Part shown: positions 1-8,589 of the stretch, one piece after another
Layout: each line of letters starts with the position of its first letter
How positions within the stretch are numbered: the stretch's first letter is position 1
NCBI GenBank assembly: GCA_016710095.1
Contig: JADJLL010000012.1
Coordinates: 62,001-126,000 of the forward strand
Length of the DNA stretch: 64,000 nucleotides
Direction: 5' to 3'
From: Candidatus Eiseniibacteriota bacterium
GTDB lineage: Bacteria > Eisenbacteria > RBG-16-71-46
Notes under the pieces: model-generated
Database searches by the model: none
What the model was told of the DNA's origin: nothing
The model's input: only the letters and a program-made list of their open reading frames with translations
Made by a program: the position numbers and the translations under genes

Positions 1-2
1 CC

Positions 3-413
<411 letters not shown>

Positions 414-470
414 TCCGCCCCGGGACCGGCCGCCGGCCCCGTGACCGCCACCGCCCGCGCGAGCGCTCCC

Positions 471-497
471 TCAAGTTTTCGCGCGCGCGCCCGAGAC
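471..497 (+). promoter_or_regulatory. FliA(sigma28)-type promoter of the 299-residue gene
   Basis: TCAAGTTT at 471-478 is followed by exactly 11 bases and then CCCGAGAC at 490-497. The E. coli FliA consensus is TAAAGTTT-N11-GCCGATAA, so the -35 matches 7 of 8 and the -10 is a diverged version. The same pattern with the same spacing occurs upstream of three other motility-type genes in this window, which is the main support. Transcription would start near 503, about 35 bases before the ATG. Confidence 0.6.
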
Positions 498-537
498 TGC
501 GCTCCGTCGTGCCACCTTTACGGATGGAGGATGGACC

Positions 538-1437
538 ATGGTCTCCGGAATCGGATCGCCGACGATTCAGCCGTACGAGCAGCCGCTCGCGCGGACGAAC
601 ACGCCGGCCAGCAACGGCCAGAACGCCGCCGACACCACCCTCGTCGCCGCGAACGCCCATCGTGAGGCGAGCGGCGAACTGAGCATCGTCACCCAGGAAG
701 GCGACACGGTCACGCTTTCGGCGCACCTCGAAGCCGACGCGACCTACGCGAGCTTCCGCTCCCGCGGCGCGCAGGCGTCCTACCTTTCGATCGAGAGCAG
801 CTCGAGCATCGAGATCTCGGTGCAGGGCGATCTGAGCGAACAGGAGATGAAGGACATCGAGAAGCTCGTGAAGCAGTTCAGCCACGAGCTGCGCCAGTAT
901 TTCCGCGGCAGCGAAGGCGCCGACGCGAACGACGTCGGACAGGGCTCGTTCTCCTCCATCGCGGGCATCGCGGTCCACCTCGAAGCCGAAGCGAGTGTCA
1001 CCGCCGTTTCCGTTCACGCGACCGGCGGCCGCCCGTCCGGACTCGGCTGGTCGCCGACGCCGGCGCCGATTTCGCCCGCACCGAGTCCCGGGGACTCGCC
1101 CGCGAATCCGGCCGGCGAGGTTTCCGAGGGCGCCGGCGACGCCACGAGCACGGCGAGCGCTCCGATCGCGATCGACCCGTCGCAGGAGCAGCAGCTCGCG
1201 CAGCTCATGACGCGGCTGAGCAAGCTCATGGAGCGCTCCGGCGCGAATCCGGAGAAGGCCGCGAAGGCGCTCAACCGGATGCTCGACAAGCTCTCCGAGG
1301 CGCTCGACGGGAAGAAGGAACACCGTCACGCGCTCGACCACGTGCGTCGCCAGGTGAACTCGGGAAGCGGCTTCGCCGGGAAGCCGGACGGCGACACCGT
1401 CCTCGGCCCGGCCCAGCCGGCCCCGGTCGGCGACTGA
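538..1437 (+). CDS. Conserved-type protein of unknown function, probably motility-regulated
   Basis: The protein has 299 residues, with no signal peptide and no membrane segment. GGAGG sits just before the ATG. The N-terminal 50 residues are Ser/Thr/Asn-rich and look disordered. The middle (about 55-160) predicts beta strands rich in alternating hydrophobics and an amphipathic helix, around SLSEQ-like and EMKDIEKLVKQFSHELRQYF segments. A proline-rich linker (about 165-205) follows, then a helical C-terminal region with QEQQLAQLMTRLSKLMER that could form a coiled coil. I do not recognise the family with certainty. The FliA-type promoter directly upstream suggests expression with late flagellar and chemotaxis genes. 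A strong terminator follows, so the gene is probably monocistronic. Confidence 0.75.
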   Translation: MVSGIGSPTIQPYEQPLARTNTPASNGQNAADTTLVAANAHREASGELSIVTQEGDTVTLSAHLEADATYASFRSRGAQASYLSIESSSSIEISVQGDLSEQEMKDIEKLVKQFSHELRQYFRGSEGADANDVGQGSFSSIAGIAVHLEAEASVTAVSVHATGGRPSGLGWSPTPAPISPAPSPGDSPANPAGEVSEGAGDATSTASAPIAIDPSQEQQLAQLMTRLSKLMERSGANPEKAAKALNRMLDKLSEALDGKKEHRHALDHVRRQVNSGSGFAGKPDGDTVLGPAQPAPVGD

Positions 1438-1457
1438 CCGCGTCCGTTACGAAACCG

Positions 1458-1496
1458 CGCGCGCCCGGAGGAACTCCTCCGGGCGCGCGTCGTTTT
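1458..1496 (+). terminator. Rho-independent terminator
   Basis: A perfect 15-bp G/C-rich stem (arms 1458-1472 and 1475-1489) closes on a very short loop and is followed by CGTTTT. It lies directly after the stop codon at 1437 and before the carboxypeptidase gene. Confidence 0.85.
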
Positions 1497-1562
1497 CGCA
1501 TCCCCGGCCGGTGTAGGATGGCGCGAAGTCCGCATACACGTCGCACCATCCGGAGGCACGTC

Positions 1563-3098
1563 ATGAAGTCCCTGGCCGAACTCAGGAAAATCCTCTTCGA
1601 GATCTACGACCTCAAGCACGCCGGCGCGCTGCTCAGCTGGGACCAGACGACGTACATGCCGCCCGGCGGCGCCCCGGCCCGCGGCCGCCAGCTCGCGCTG
1701 CTGAGCCGCCTCGCGCACGAGCGATTCACCGCGCCCGAAGTCGGGCGCCTGCTCGACGCCGCCGAACGCGAGGTCGCCTCGCTGCCCGCGGATTCCGACG
1801 ACGCCGCGCTCGTGCGCGTCACGCGCCGCGAGTTCGAGCAGTCCGTGCTCATCCCGACCGAGCTCGTGTCGGCGCTGAGCGAGCATTCGGCGGAGAGCTA
1901 CCAGGCGTGGACCCTCGCGCGCCCCGCGAACGACTTCGCGACCATGCGCCCGATCCTCGAGAAGACGCTCGACCTGAGCCGCCGCATCGCCGAGTGCTTC
2001 CCCGACCGCGAGAGCATCGCCGACCCGCTGATCGCGTTCTCGGACTACGGCATGAAGGCCGCGTCGGTCCGCGCCGTGTTCGACGAGCTGCGCACGCGGC
2101 TCGTGCCGATCGTGCGCGCGATCACGTCGCGCACGCCTCCCGACGCGTCCTGCCTCGCGCAGCACGCGACGGCGTCCGAGCAGCTCGACTTCGGTCTCGG
2201 CGTGATCCGGAAGTACGGCTACGACTTCGATCGCGGCCGCCAGGACATGACGCACCATCCGTTCATGACCAAGTTCTCGCTCGGCGACGTCCGCATCACG
2301 ACGCGTGTGCGCGAAGAGGACATGACCGACGCGCTGTTCTCGACGCTGCACGAGTGCGGGCACGCGCTGTACGAGCAGGGCATCCGCATGGATTTCGAGG
2401 GCACCCCGCTCGCGAACGGCACGTCGTCCGGCGTGCACGAGAGCCAGTCACGACTGTGGGAGAACATCGTCGGCCGCAGCCGCGGCATGTGGGAGCACTT
2501 CTACCCGTCCCTGCAGGCGGCGTTCCCGTCGCAGCTGTCGAAGGTGCCGCTCGACACGTTCTATCGCGCGATCAACCGCGTGGACCGCTCGCTCATCCGC
2601 GTGGACGCCGACGAAGTCACGTACAACCTGCACGTCATGCTGCGCTTCGGGCTGGAGCTCGACCTGCTCGAGGGCCGCGTCGAGGTGAAGGACCTGGCGA
2701 ACGTGTGGCGCGAGCGCTTCGAGGCGGACTTCGGCCTGCCGGTGCCGGACGATCGGCGCGGCGTGCTGCAGGACGTGCACTGGTACTCCGGCGTGATCGG
2801 CGGCGTGTTCCAGGGCTACACGCTCGGCAACATCCTCAGCGCCCAGTTCTTCGACGCCGCGTGCGCCGCGCATCCCGGCATTCCGTCCGACATCGTCGCG
2901 GGCAAGTTCGACGTGCTGCGCGGGTGGCTGAGCGAGAACGTCTACCAGCACGGCTCCAAGTTCACGGCCGACGAAGTCGTCCGCCGCGCGACCGGCAAGC
3001 CCCTCTCGCTCGACCCGTACCTCGCCTACCTCTGGGGCAAGTACCAGCCGCTCTACGGGCTCCGCGAGGAAGAACGCACGGCGGCCGGCGTGGCCTGA
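1563..3098 (+). CDS. M32 family metallocarboxypeptidase (carboxypeptidase Taq-like)
   Basis: This 511-residue cytoplasmic zinc carboxypeptidase removes C-terminal residues from peptides with broad specificity. The family hallmarks are present: the zinc site HECGH at residues 263-267, the third-ligand motif HESQSRLWEN beginning at 292, and the downstream GVLQDVHW and IRVDADEVTYNLH blocks that form the substrate pocket. Length is normal for M32 (about 500). The ATG at 1563 is preferred over an in-frame ATG at 1518 because a GGAGG lies six bases upstream and homologues begin near this point. There is no signal peptide. It stands alone between two hairpins. Confidence 0.96.
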   Translation: MKSLAELRKILFEIYDLKHAGALLSWDQTTYMPPGGAPARGRQLALLSRLAHERFTAPEVGRLLDAAEREVASLPADSDDAALVRVTRREFEQSVLIPTELVSALSEHSAESYQAWTLARPANDFATMRPILEKTLDLSRRIAECFPDRESIADPLIAFSDYGMKAASVRAVFDELRTRLVPIVRAITSRTPPDASCLAQHATASEQLDFGLGVIRKYGYDFDRGRQDMTHHPFMTKFSLGDVRITTRVREEDMTDALFSTLHECGHALYEQGIRMDFEGTPLANGTSSGVHESQSRLWENIVGRSRGMWEHFYPSLQAAFPSQLSKVPLDTFYRAINRVDRSLIRVDADEVTYNLHVMLRFGLELDLLEGRVEVKDLANVWRERFEADFGLPVPDDRRGVLQDVHWYSGVIGGVFQGYTLGNILSAQFFDAACAAHPGIPSDIVAGKFDVLRGWLSENVYQHGSKFTADEVVRRATGKPLSLDPYLAYLWGKYQPLYGLREEERTAAGVA

Positions 3099-3135
3099 TC
3101 GGACCGGCCACCGATTCACCGGCATTTGCGTCCCC

Positions 3136-3167
3136 GAGGGGCGGAGTCCACCGAGACTCCGCCCCTC
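3136..3167 (+). terminator. Stem-loop after the carboxypeptidase gene
   Basis: A perfect 13-bp stem (3136-3148 with 3155-3167) has a six-base loop. There is no T-run after it, so it may be a weak terminator or an mRNA 3' end protector. Its right arm touches the -35 box of the following FliA-type promoter. Confidence 0.45.
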
Positions 3168-3192
3168 ATGTCGTGCCCTCCGATGCCGAGAC
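3166..3192 (+). promoter_or_regulatory. FliA(sigma28)-type promoter of the PAS/chemoreceptor operon
   Basis: TCATGTCG (3166-3173), 11 bases, GCCGAGAC (3185-3192). The sequence differs from the copy upstream of the heme chemoreceptor (TCAAGTCG-N11-GCCGAGAC) by one base in the two boxes. Transcription would start near 3198, leaving a leader of about 120 bases before the ribosome binding site at 3308. Confidence 0.6.
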
Positions 3193-3318
3193 TCTCCCGT
3201 GGACGACGCGCACCGCGCGCCGTCGCGTCTCGCGCGACTCTCTTCCCTCGCTTCCGTTCGTCGGCCGACCAACGTGAAGGAGGCGCTCGCGTGCGGACGG
3301 ATTCCACGGAGGGGTCGC

Positions 3319-3876
3319 ATGCGCAAACAAGCCGTTCCGCTCTCGGGACGCGAGGTCTCTTTCGGTCAGGACGAGCTGATCGTCAGCAAGACCGATCTCA
3401 AGGGACACATCACCTACGCCAATCACGTCTTCCAGCGCGTCTCGGGTTACAACGAGGCCGAACTGATGGGCCAGCCGCACAACCTGATCCGTCACCCCGG
3501 CATGCCCGCATGCGTGTTCAAGCTGCTGTGGGACACGCTCGCCGACGGCCGCGAGATCTTCGCGTACGTCCTCAACCAGGCGCGCAACGGCGACGAGTAC
3601 TGGGTCTTCGCGCACGTCACCCCGAGCTACGACAAGAACGGGAACTGCGTCGGCTATCACTCGAACCGCCGCGTGCCCTACCCCGACGCGCTACCCAAGG
3701 TGAAGGCGCTCTACGCCACGCTGCTCGCCGAGGAACGCCGGCATTCGAATCTCCACGAGGGCATGGCGGCCTCGATGCAGATGGTGCAGGACACGCTCTC
3801 GCAGAGCGGGCTCTCCTACGCCGAGTTCGTGTTCAGCCTCTCCGACCACACGCGCCTCGAAAGGAGCATCGCATGA
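3319..3876 (+). CDS. PAS domain sensor protein paired with a chemoreceptor
   Basis: The protein has 185 residues. It carries one PAS fold of the Aer/PAS-chemoreceptor type, with DLKGHITYANHVFQRVSGY, the loop ELMGQPHNLIRHPGMP and a tail reading VGYHSNRRVPYPDALPKVKALY. This is the usual N-terminal sensory half of soluble aerotaxis-type receptors, which often bind FAD or heme. Here it is a separate protein whose stop codon overlaps the start of the chemoreceptor signalling gene by four bases (ATGA). There is no membrane segment. The ATG at 3319 is chosen because GGAGGGG lies just upstream; an in-frame GTG at 3199 coincides with the predicted transcription start and would add 40 low-complexity residues. 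Confidence 0.85.
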   Translation: MRKQAVPLSGREVSFGQDELIVSKTDLKGHITYANHVFQRVSGYNEAELMGQPHNLIRHPGMPACVFKLLWDTLADGREIFAYVLNQARNGDEYWVFAHVTPSYDKNGNCVGYHSNRRVPYPDALPKVKALYATLLAEERRHSNLHEGMAASMQMVQDTLSQSGLSYAEFVFSLSDHTRLERSIA

Positions 3877-4817
3877 GCTTCCTTTCGAAACCCGGGCCCG
3901 AGAAGCTCCACAAGAACAACGACGAGTTCCTGAAGCACGTCGCGGACACGTGCGAACGCGCGGCCGCCGGCGATCTCGAGGCGCGCGTGCTCGGCATTCC
4001 CGAGACCGGCGACGCGCACCGGATCGGCACCTCGATCAACATGCTGCTCGACATCGCCGACGCGTACGTGCGCGAATCGGCCGCGGCGATGGACCACTGC
4101 AGCAACAGCCTCTTCTACCGCCCCATCCTCACGCGCGGCATGGCGGGCTCGTACCGTGACGGCGCCGTGGTGATCAACAAGGCGGCGCACAAGATGAAGC
4201 AGGACGCCGCCAGCCTCGGGCAGTTCGAGACCGAGCGGAACCGCGTCGCGGCCGAGGTCGCGAACGCGACGAACGCCGTGGCCGCGGCCTGCGAGGAGCT
4301 CAACGCGACGACGACCGAGATCAAGTCGAACCTCGGACAGGCCGTCGACATGACGCACACGGCGGTGGACGAATCGAACCGTTCCGCGGAAGCGATCGCC
4401 CGTCTCGGCGACGCCGCGCGGCGCATCGAGTCCGTCGTCTCGCTGATCGCACGCATCGCACGCCACACGAACCTGCTCGCGCTCAACGCCACGATCGAAG
4501 CGGCGCGCGCGGGCGCGCACGGCGCCGGCTTCGCCGTCGTCGCGAACGAGGTCAAGGTGCTGTCGCAGGACACCGCGAAGGCGACCGAGGACATCGTGAA
4601 GACGGTCGAGGAGATGCTCGCCGCGACCGAACACGCCTCGAACGCGGTGGCGTCGATCGGCGGCTCGATCAAGAGCGTGGACACGACGGCGACGAACATC
4701 CTGCAGTCGCTGGACGAACAGGTGAGGGCGACGGGCGAGATCGCCGATCGCATCACGGACGTCGCGAACCAGACGCGCGACATGAGCGCGTCGTCCGCAC
4801 GGGGCGGCCTGTTCTAG
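3873..4817 (+). CDS. Soluble methyl-accepting chemotaxis protein (signalling half)
   Basis: The protein has 314 residues and no transmembrane helix. Residues 20-105 form a HAMP-like or coupling region (GDLEARVLGIPETGD, then RILTRGMAGSY-like sequence) common in PAS-chemoreceptors. The rest is an antiparallel coiled-coil signalling domain, with the conserved hairpin around RIARHTNLLALNATIEAARAG and FAVVANEVKVLSQDTAKATEDI that contacts CheA and CheW. It is translationally coupled to the PAS gene by an ATGA overlap, so the two proteins probably assemble as one cytoplasmic receptor. No C-terminal CheR/CheB-docking pentapeptide is visible, and the end (ARGGLF) is short. No che genes lie within the window. 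Confidence 0.93.
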   Translation: MSFLSKPGPEKLHKNNDEFLKHVADTCERAAAGDLEARVLGIPETGDAHRIGTSINMLLDIADAYVRESAAAMDHCSNSLFYRPILTRGMAGSYRDGAVVINKAAHKMKQDAASLGQFETERNRVAAEVANATNAVAAACEELNATTTEIKSNLGQAVDMTHTAVDESNRSAEAIARLGDAARRIESVVSLIARIARHTNLLALNATIEAARAGAHGAGFAVVANEVKVLSQDTAKATEDIVKTVEEMLAATEHASNAVASIGGSIKSVDTTATNILQSLDEQVRATGEIADRITDVANQTRDMSASSARGGLF

Positions 4818-4841
4818 CAGGCACTTCGAGGCGGACATGCG

Positions 4842-4872
4842 GAGCGGGACACCGGTCACCGGCGTCCCGCTC
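4842..4872. terminator. Hairpin between convergent genes
   Basis: GAGCGGGAC and GTCCCGCTC pair across a G/C-rich interior that also folds. It lies between the chemoreceptor stop on the plus strand and the protease stop on the minus strand, so it could serve both. There is no T-run. Confidence 0.4.
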
Positions 4873-4895
4873 TCGCGCGTTCGGGGCGTGAGGCG

Positions 4896-6803
4896 TCACA
4901 TCACGTCGGCGAGGGTCACCTCGATCACCTGGTCCACCAGCTCCCGCTCGACCGTCACCTTCACCAGCGTCCCCGGCTCCCCGTTCTCGAACAGCTGCTC
5001 CAACGCCTCCGGTGTCCATCGCTCGACGGGCTTGCCGTTCACCGCCTTCAGGATGTCGCGCACCTTGAGCCCGGCTTCCTCGCCCGGCGAGTGGCGCACG
5101 ACGGCGGCGACGTACACGACGCCCTGCCAGCGCACGAAGTACAGCCCGCTGCGCGAGAAGCGGTCGCGCTGCGTGTACCGCGCGCCGGGCTCGAGCCACA
5201 GCGTGCCGCGCGCGTAGTCGAACGTGCACTTGAAACGCTCGAGCACGGTCGTGCCGATGTTGCCCTGGATCTCGACGCTTCCCGCGCCGCCGTAGCGGTG
5301 CAGCGTCAGGCCCGCGACGGGCTCGTTCCAGCCGAACGGGCCGATGCGCACGCTGTCGAGCCGGCACACGGTCTCGGGGAACGCGCCGCCGATGCCGCCG
5401 ACCCAGTGGCGCACTTCCTTCGTCTTGCGCGTGCCGAACAGCTTGCAGTCGTCGACCTGGTGCGAGTTGACCGCCATCACGGTCGCGTTGCCGACGTCCA
5501 CGATGAAGCGGCCGCGGCACGACGCGTTGAGCTGCACCTCGATCGTCGGGATGCCGTGATACAGGACGAACGGCAGCGCGGCGCCGCCGCCCGTGTGCTT
5601 CCACACCGCGGGATCGCTCAGCGTGACGACCTGCTTGTCGAAGTCGAACTCCACCACGAAGCGGCTGAGCACGTCGTACCCGATCAGTCCCGCGGTGTCG
5701 TCCCACTCGAGCTTCTCGAGCGTGGCGTTGAGCCCGAGCTCGGCGACCGTCAGGTCCGGCACGTCCACGCCGTCGGCCTTCGCGCCCACGCCGGACGAGA
5801 TGCGCAGCGTGCGCACGCGCCCCCACGCGCCGCTCGCCGTGCCGCCCACGCCCTCGGCCGTCATGCGGCCGTCGAGCGTGATGCCGGCGTCGGTCGCGTA
5901 GTTGCGGTCCACCGCCGTCATCGTGCAGCCCGTGTCGAGGATGAAGTCCGCGGGCGCCGAGCCGTTCAGCGACGCGCGCACCCACACGTGCCCGCGCCGG
6001 TACTGGAACGGCAGGCGCGCGACGCCCTTCGTCTTGAGCCACGCGATCGGGCGAAGCCCCGACGCCGGCGGCGCGAAGCCCGACGCGACACCCGGAAGCG
6101 TGCGCGTCACGCTGTCCACGTTCATGCGCTCGAAGCTCGCGCGGAACAGCAGCGAGTCGCCGAGCAACGACGTCGTCCAGCGCTTGCGGCCGGCGATCGT
6201 CTTCCAGTCGAGCAGCTGCTCGTCCCACGCGTACTGGTCGCGGCGGTGCGTCACGCGCGCGAGCAGGCCCGTCTCGGCGTCGAACCACAGCGTGCGGCCG
6301 GGGCCGATCGGCGGCACGACGACGATCGACGTCATCGAGCGGCCGCGTGTGTACGCCGTGCCGCCCATGGTGACCTTGCCGCCGCCCTGGCCCTCGCGCG
6401 CCCACTGCTCCGAAAGGAACCACGCCTGCGACTGCAGCGCCTCGAGGTCCTTGCCTTCGAGCGGCGTGACGTTGCGCCCCTGGATGTCGGTGCGCCACGC
6501 GGCGCCGCGGTCGAGCCCCATGCGCATCTGCACCGGGCCCGCGCTCTCGACGACGAGCATCTGCGCCGCGCCGTTCACCCACGTCTCGTACTTGCCGCGC
6601 GCGGCGGAGGTCGAGAGTTTGCACTTCACGTGCAGCACGGTGTCGGCCGCGAACGCGGCCGCGCCGCCGCTCGCCTCGACGTAGCGCTGCACGACGGCGC
6701 GCGCGGGCTCGGAGATTTCCGCCCGAACTGCCGTCGCGGCGAACGAGCCCGCCGCCATCGCGATCCACGCGGCGACGACGCCGCGGCGCACGACCCTGTG
6801 CAT
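4896..6803 (-). CDS. Exported retropepsin-type aspartyl protease with C-terminal PDZ domain
   Basis: The protein has 635 residues. A signal peptide (about 1-28, VAAWIAMAAGSFAATAVRA) directs export. Residues about 30-240 resemble an outer-membrane-lipoprotein-sorting type domain (RYVEASGGAAAF opening). The catalytic region then contains a classical ILDTGC motif at 290-292 and a later, duplicated half where the equivalent motif is IVDVGNA around 436. The second half has lost the Thr/Ser-Gly of a DTG and is probably non-catalytic. A PDZ domain fills the last 90 residues (VVRHSPGEEAGLKVRDILKAVNG). This resembles aspartyl-protease/PDZ proteins of unknown substrate in Acidobacteria- and FCB-type genomes. 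The start is set by AGGAGAGG upstream of the ATG at 6803. Confidence 0.88.
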   Translation of the reverse strand: MHRVVRRGVVAAWIAMAAGSFAATAVRAEISEPARAVVQRYVEASGGAAAFAADTVLHVKCKLSTSAARGKYETWVNGAAQMLVVESAGPVQMRMGLDRGAAWRTDIQGRNVTPLEGKDLEALQSQAWFLSEQWAREGQGGGKVTMGGTAYTRGRSMTSIVVVPPIGPGRTLWFDAETGLLARVTHRRDQYAWDEQLLDWKTIAGRKRWTTSLLGDSLLFRASFERMNVDSVTRTLPGVASGFAPPASGLRPIAWLKTKGVARLPFQYRRGHVWVRASLNGSAPADFILDTGCTMTAVDRNYATDAGITLDGRMTAEGVGGTASGAWGRVRTLRISSGVGAKADGVDVPDLTVAELGLNATLEKLEWDDTAGLIGYDVLSRFVVEFDFDKQVVTLSDPAVWKHTGGGAALPFVLYHGIPTIEVQLNASCRGRFIVDVGNATVMAVNSHQVDDCKLFGTRKTKEVRHWVGGIGGAFPETVCRLDSVRIGPFGWNEPVAGLTLHRYGGAGSVEIQGNIGTTVLERFKCTFDYARGTLWLEPGARYTQRDRFSRSGLYFVRWQGVVYVAAVVRHSPGEEAGLKVRDILKAVNGKPVERWTPEALEQLFENGEPGTLVKVTVERELVDQVIEVTLADVM

Positions 6804-6914
6804 GGCACCTCTCCTCTTCCGGTCCCCGGGCAGGCCCCGGGGGAAGAGGCGCGTGCCGCTCACGACTGCGCCGGCGTTATCGGCCGCCGGGCGCCGCGCC
6901 ATGAGCGGCCGCGG

Positions 6915-7277
6915 TCACTCCTCGCGCTTCACGGTCTCCGGCGAGAACGCAGGCAGGCACACCGCCACGTAGCGCGCGCCGCCCTCTTGCGGCGAGGAGT
7001 AGCGGATGCGTTCGCCCGCGCGCGCGAGCACGGCCTCGCCCGCCTTCACGTCGAGCGTCCCGCCGTCGTGTTCGACGCGCAGGCAGCCGTCGAGCACGAC
7101 GGTGTATTCGTCGAACTCGGGGCACTGCGCGGGCTCGACCCAGCCGCCGGGCGACGTCATCACGGCGACGCTCAGGCGCGACTCGGCGTTGTTCACGCGC
7201 CCGACGAACTCCTCGATGCGCTTGGGCGGCTGTCCGGCGGCGGTGATGCGCGTGGGCGCGGGAATGTGGACGGGCAT
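6915..7277 (-). CDS. Small cupin domain protein
   Basis: The protein has 120 residues and a single cupin barrel. Motif 1 is represented by PAQCPEFDEYTVVLDGCLRVEH, where several metal-binding histidines are replaced by Cys, Glu and Asp. Motif 2 by AGEAVLARAGERIRYSS. Metal binding is therefore uncertain and no substrate can be assigned. A GGAGG precedes the ATG at 7277. It lies 29 bases downstream of msrA on the same strand, so the two are probably co-transcribed. Confidence 0.85.
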   Translation of the reverse strand: MPVHIPAPTRITAAGQPPKRIEEFVGRVNNAESRLSVAVMTSPGGWVEPAQCPEFDEYTVVLDGCLRVEHDGGTLDVKAGEAVLARAGERIRYSSPQEGGARYVAVCLPAFSPETVKREE

Positions 7278-7306
7278 GCGTGCCTCCCTGGCGTCTGCGT
7301 TTCGGA

Positions 7307-7963
7307 TCAGTGGACGAGCGGCTTCACGGCGGCGGCGCCCCACAACTGCGCGAGCCGGCGGTCCCGGCCGCAGCCTTCGCGGTACGAGCGATAGCGCGCC
7401 GGGTCCTTCTTCCAGAAGTCCTGGTGGTAAGACTCGGCGTCCCAGAACCTCTTCGCGGGAAGGATCTGCGTGACGATGGGCGCCTTGAGCGCCTTCGCGG
7501 CTTCGAGCTTCTTCTTCGAGGCGAGCGCCGCGGCCTTCTGCGCGTCGTCGAGATAGAAGATCGCGGACCGGTACGTTTCGCCGCGATCGCAGAACTGGCC
7601 GTCGCCCTGCGTGGGATCGATGCCGTGCCAGAAGCGGTCGAGCAGCTGCTCGTACGTGACCACGGCCGGGTCGTACACGATCTTCACCGACTCGTAGTGC
7701 CCGGTCGTGTGCGCGCAGACTTCCTCGTACGTCGGATGGTCCTTGTGCCCGCCGGTGTAGCCCGACGTCACCGACTTCACGCCGGGGAACGATTCGAACT
7801 GCGTCTCGAGGCACCAGAAGCATCCGCCCGCGAACACGGCCGTGGCGGTGCGTGGCGCCGGAGCGGCGGCGCGGGCGGGCTTCGCGGCGTGGACGGGAGC
7901 GGCGGCGAGCACGCAGGCGAGGAACAGCGCGAGCGAGGTCGCGAACACGAGGGGCGAACGCAT
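7307..7963 (-). CDS. msrA: Exported peptide methionine-S-sulfoxide reductase
   Basis: MsrA reduces methionine-S-sulfoxide in oxidised proteins. The protein has 218 residues, with a signal peptide (residues about 1-25, LVFATSLALFLACVLAAAPVHA). The catalytic motif GCFWC spans 47-51 with the nucleophile Cys48. Further family blocks are VTSGYTGGHKDHPTYEEVC, GHYESVKIVYDP and SYHQDFWKK. A late cysteine in YREGCGRD could act as the resolving residue. Export implies repair of envelope proteins. The ATG at 7963 has a GGAG upstream and gives a complete signal peptide; an earlier in-frame ATG at 8020 adds unconserved sequence. The following cupin gene is 29 bases away. Confidence 0.96.
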   Translation of the reverse strand: MRSPLVFATSLALFLACVLAAAPVHAAKPARAAAPAPRTATAVFAGGCFWCLETQFESFPGVKSVTSGYTGGHKDHPTYEEVCAHTTGHYESVKIVYDPAVVTYEQLLDRFWHGIDPTQGDGQFCDRGETYRSAIFYLDDAQKAAALASKKKLEAAKALKAPIVTQILPAKRFWDAESYHQDFWKKDPARYRSYREGCGRDRRLAQLWGAAAVKPLVH

Positions 7964-8589
7964 GGGGCGCTTCTCCGGGACGGAATCAACGCGGCCGATC
8001 GGGTGAACGGCCGCGGACACGTCCGGCCGCGCCGGAAGCGGTGCGGCGCGTGCGACGGAGTTTCGCCACGCGGACGTTCGCGCTCCACAGCGCGCGCAAC
8101 ATAGCAGCCTGCAGCGGGCCCGCGGAACGGGTCGAACGCGAGGACGGCGCGAACGCGGCAGCCGACGCCACGGCCGCGTTCAACGTTCACCTTCCCGTGA
8201 CGGGGAGACGCGCGAGTGGGCGGGCGGGAAGCGCGGGCGACGCGGCGCGGGGTTCGAGAGAAGGGACCATGCGGGATCTCCGAGGGGGTGTCCCGCTCAC
8301 CGCGAGCGGGCCGCGCCGGACCATCAACGCGCGTGCCAGCGGCGGCGGCGCGCGTGTTGCCCCAGCGGCGCGGCCGTTCGCTTGCGGAGTGCGGCGCGCG
8401 CGGCGGCGTTCCGCGCGCGAGCCGTGCGTCGCGCAAGGGACCGGGCGATTCCGCGCGTCCCGTTTCGCGGATGCGGGCACCGCGTTCGTACGGCCCGCAA
8501 CGCCGGTGCGTGCGGGTTGCGATTACGCCTTGGGGCGCGAGCCGCGCATGCGGCATGCTGCGCGCCGTCCCGAACCCCGAGGTACCGCC
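7964..8589. other. 626-base divergent intergenic region
   Basis: This stretch separates msrA (minus) from the methyltransferase gene (plus). Open frames here have the arginine-rich composition of chance G/C-rich frames and no ribosome binding sites, so I call no gene. A small hairpin (7-bp arms) lies at 8292-8310. On the minus strand TATGTT at 8103-8098 could be a -10 box for msrA, but no convincing -35 accompanies it. Confidence 0.5.

Noticed and set aside
3150..3157. A second CCGAGAC box near the PAS operon
   Set aside because: It is part of a perfect stem-loop and the sequence 11 bases upstream (TCCCCGAG) does not resemble the -35 box; the site at 3166-3192 fits much better.
5091..7394. 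767-codon plus-strand frame over the aspartyl protease, and similar frames over the amylase (13536-15845) and the Ser/Thr kinase
   Set aside because: These are shadows of real minus-strand genes with the same compositional bias, no ribosome binding sites and no recognisable domains.
8187..8480. 97-residue minus-strand gene in the gap between msrA and the methyltransferase
   Set aside because: The translation is mostly Arg, Ala and Pro with no motif, and there is no ribosome binding site.
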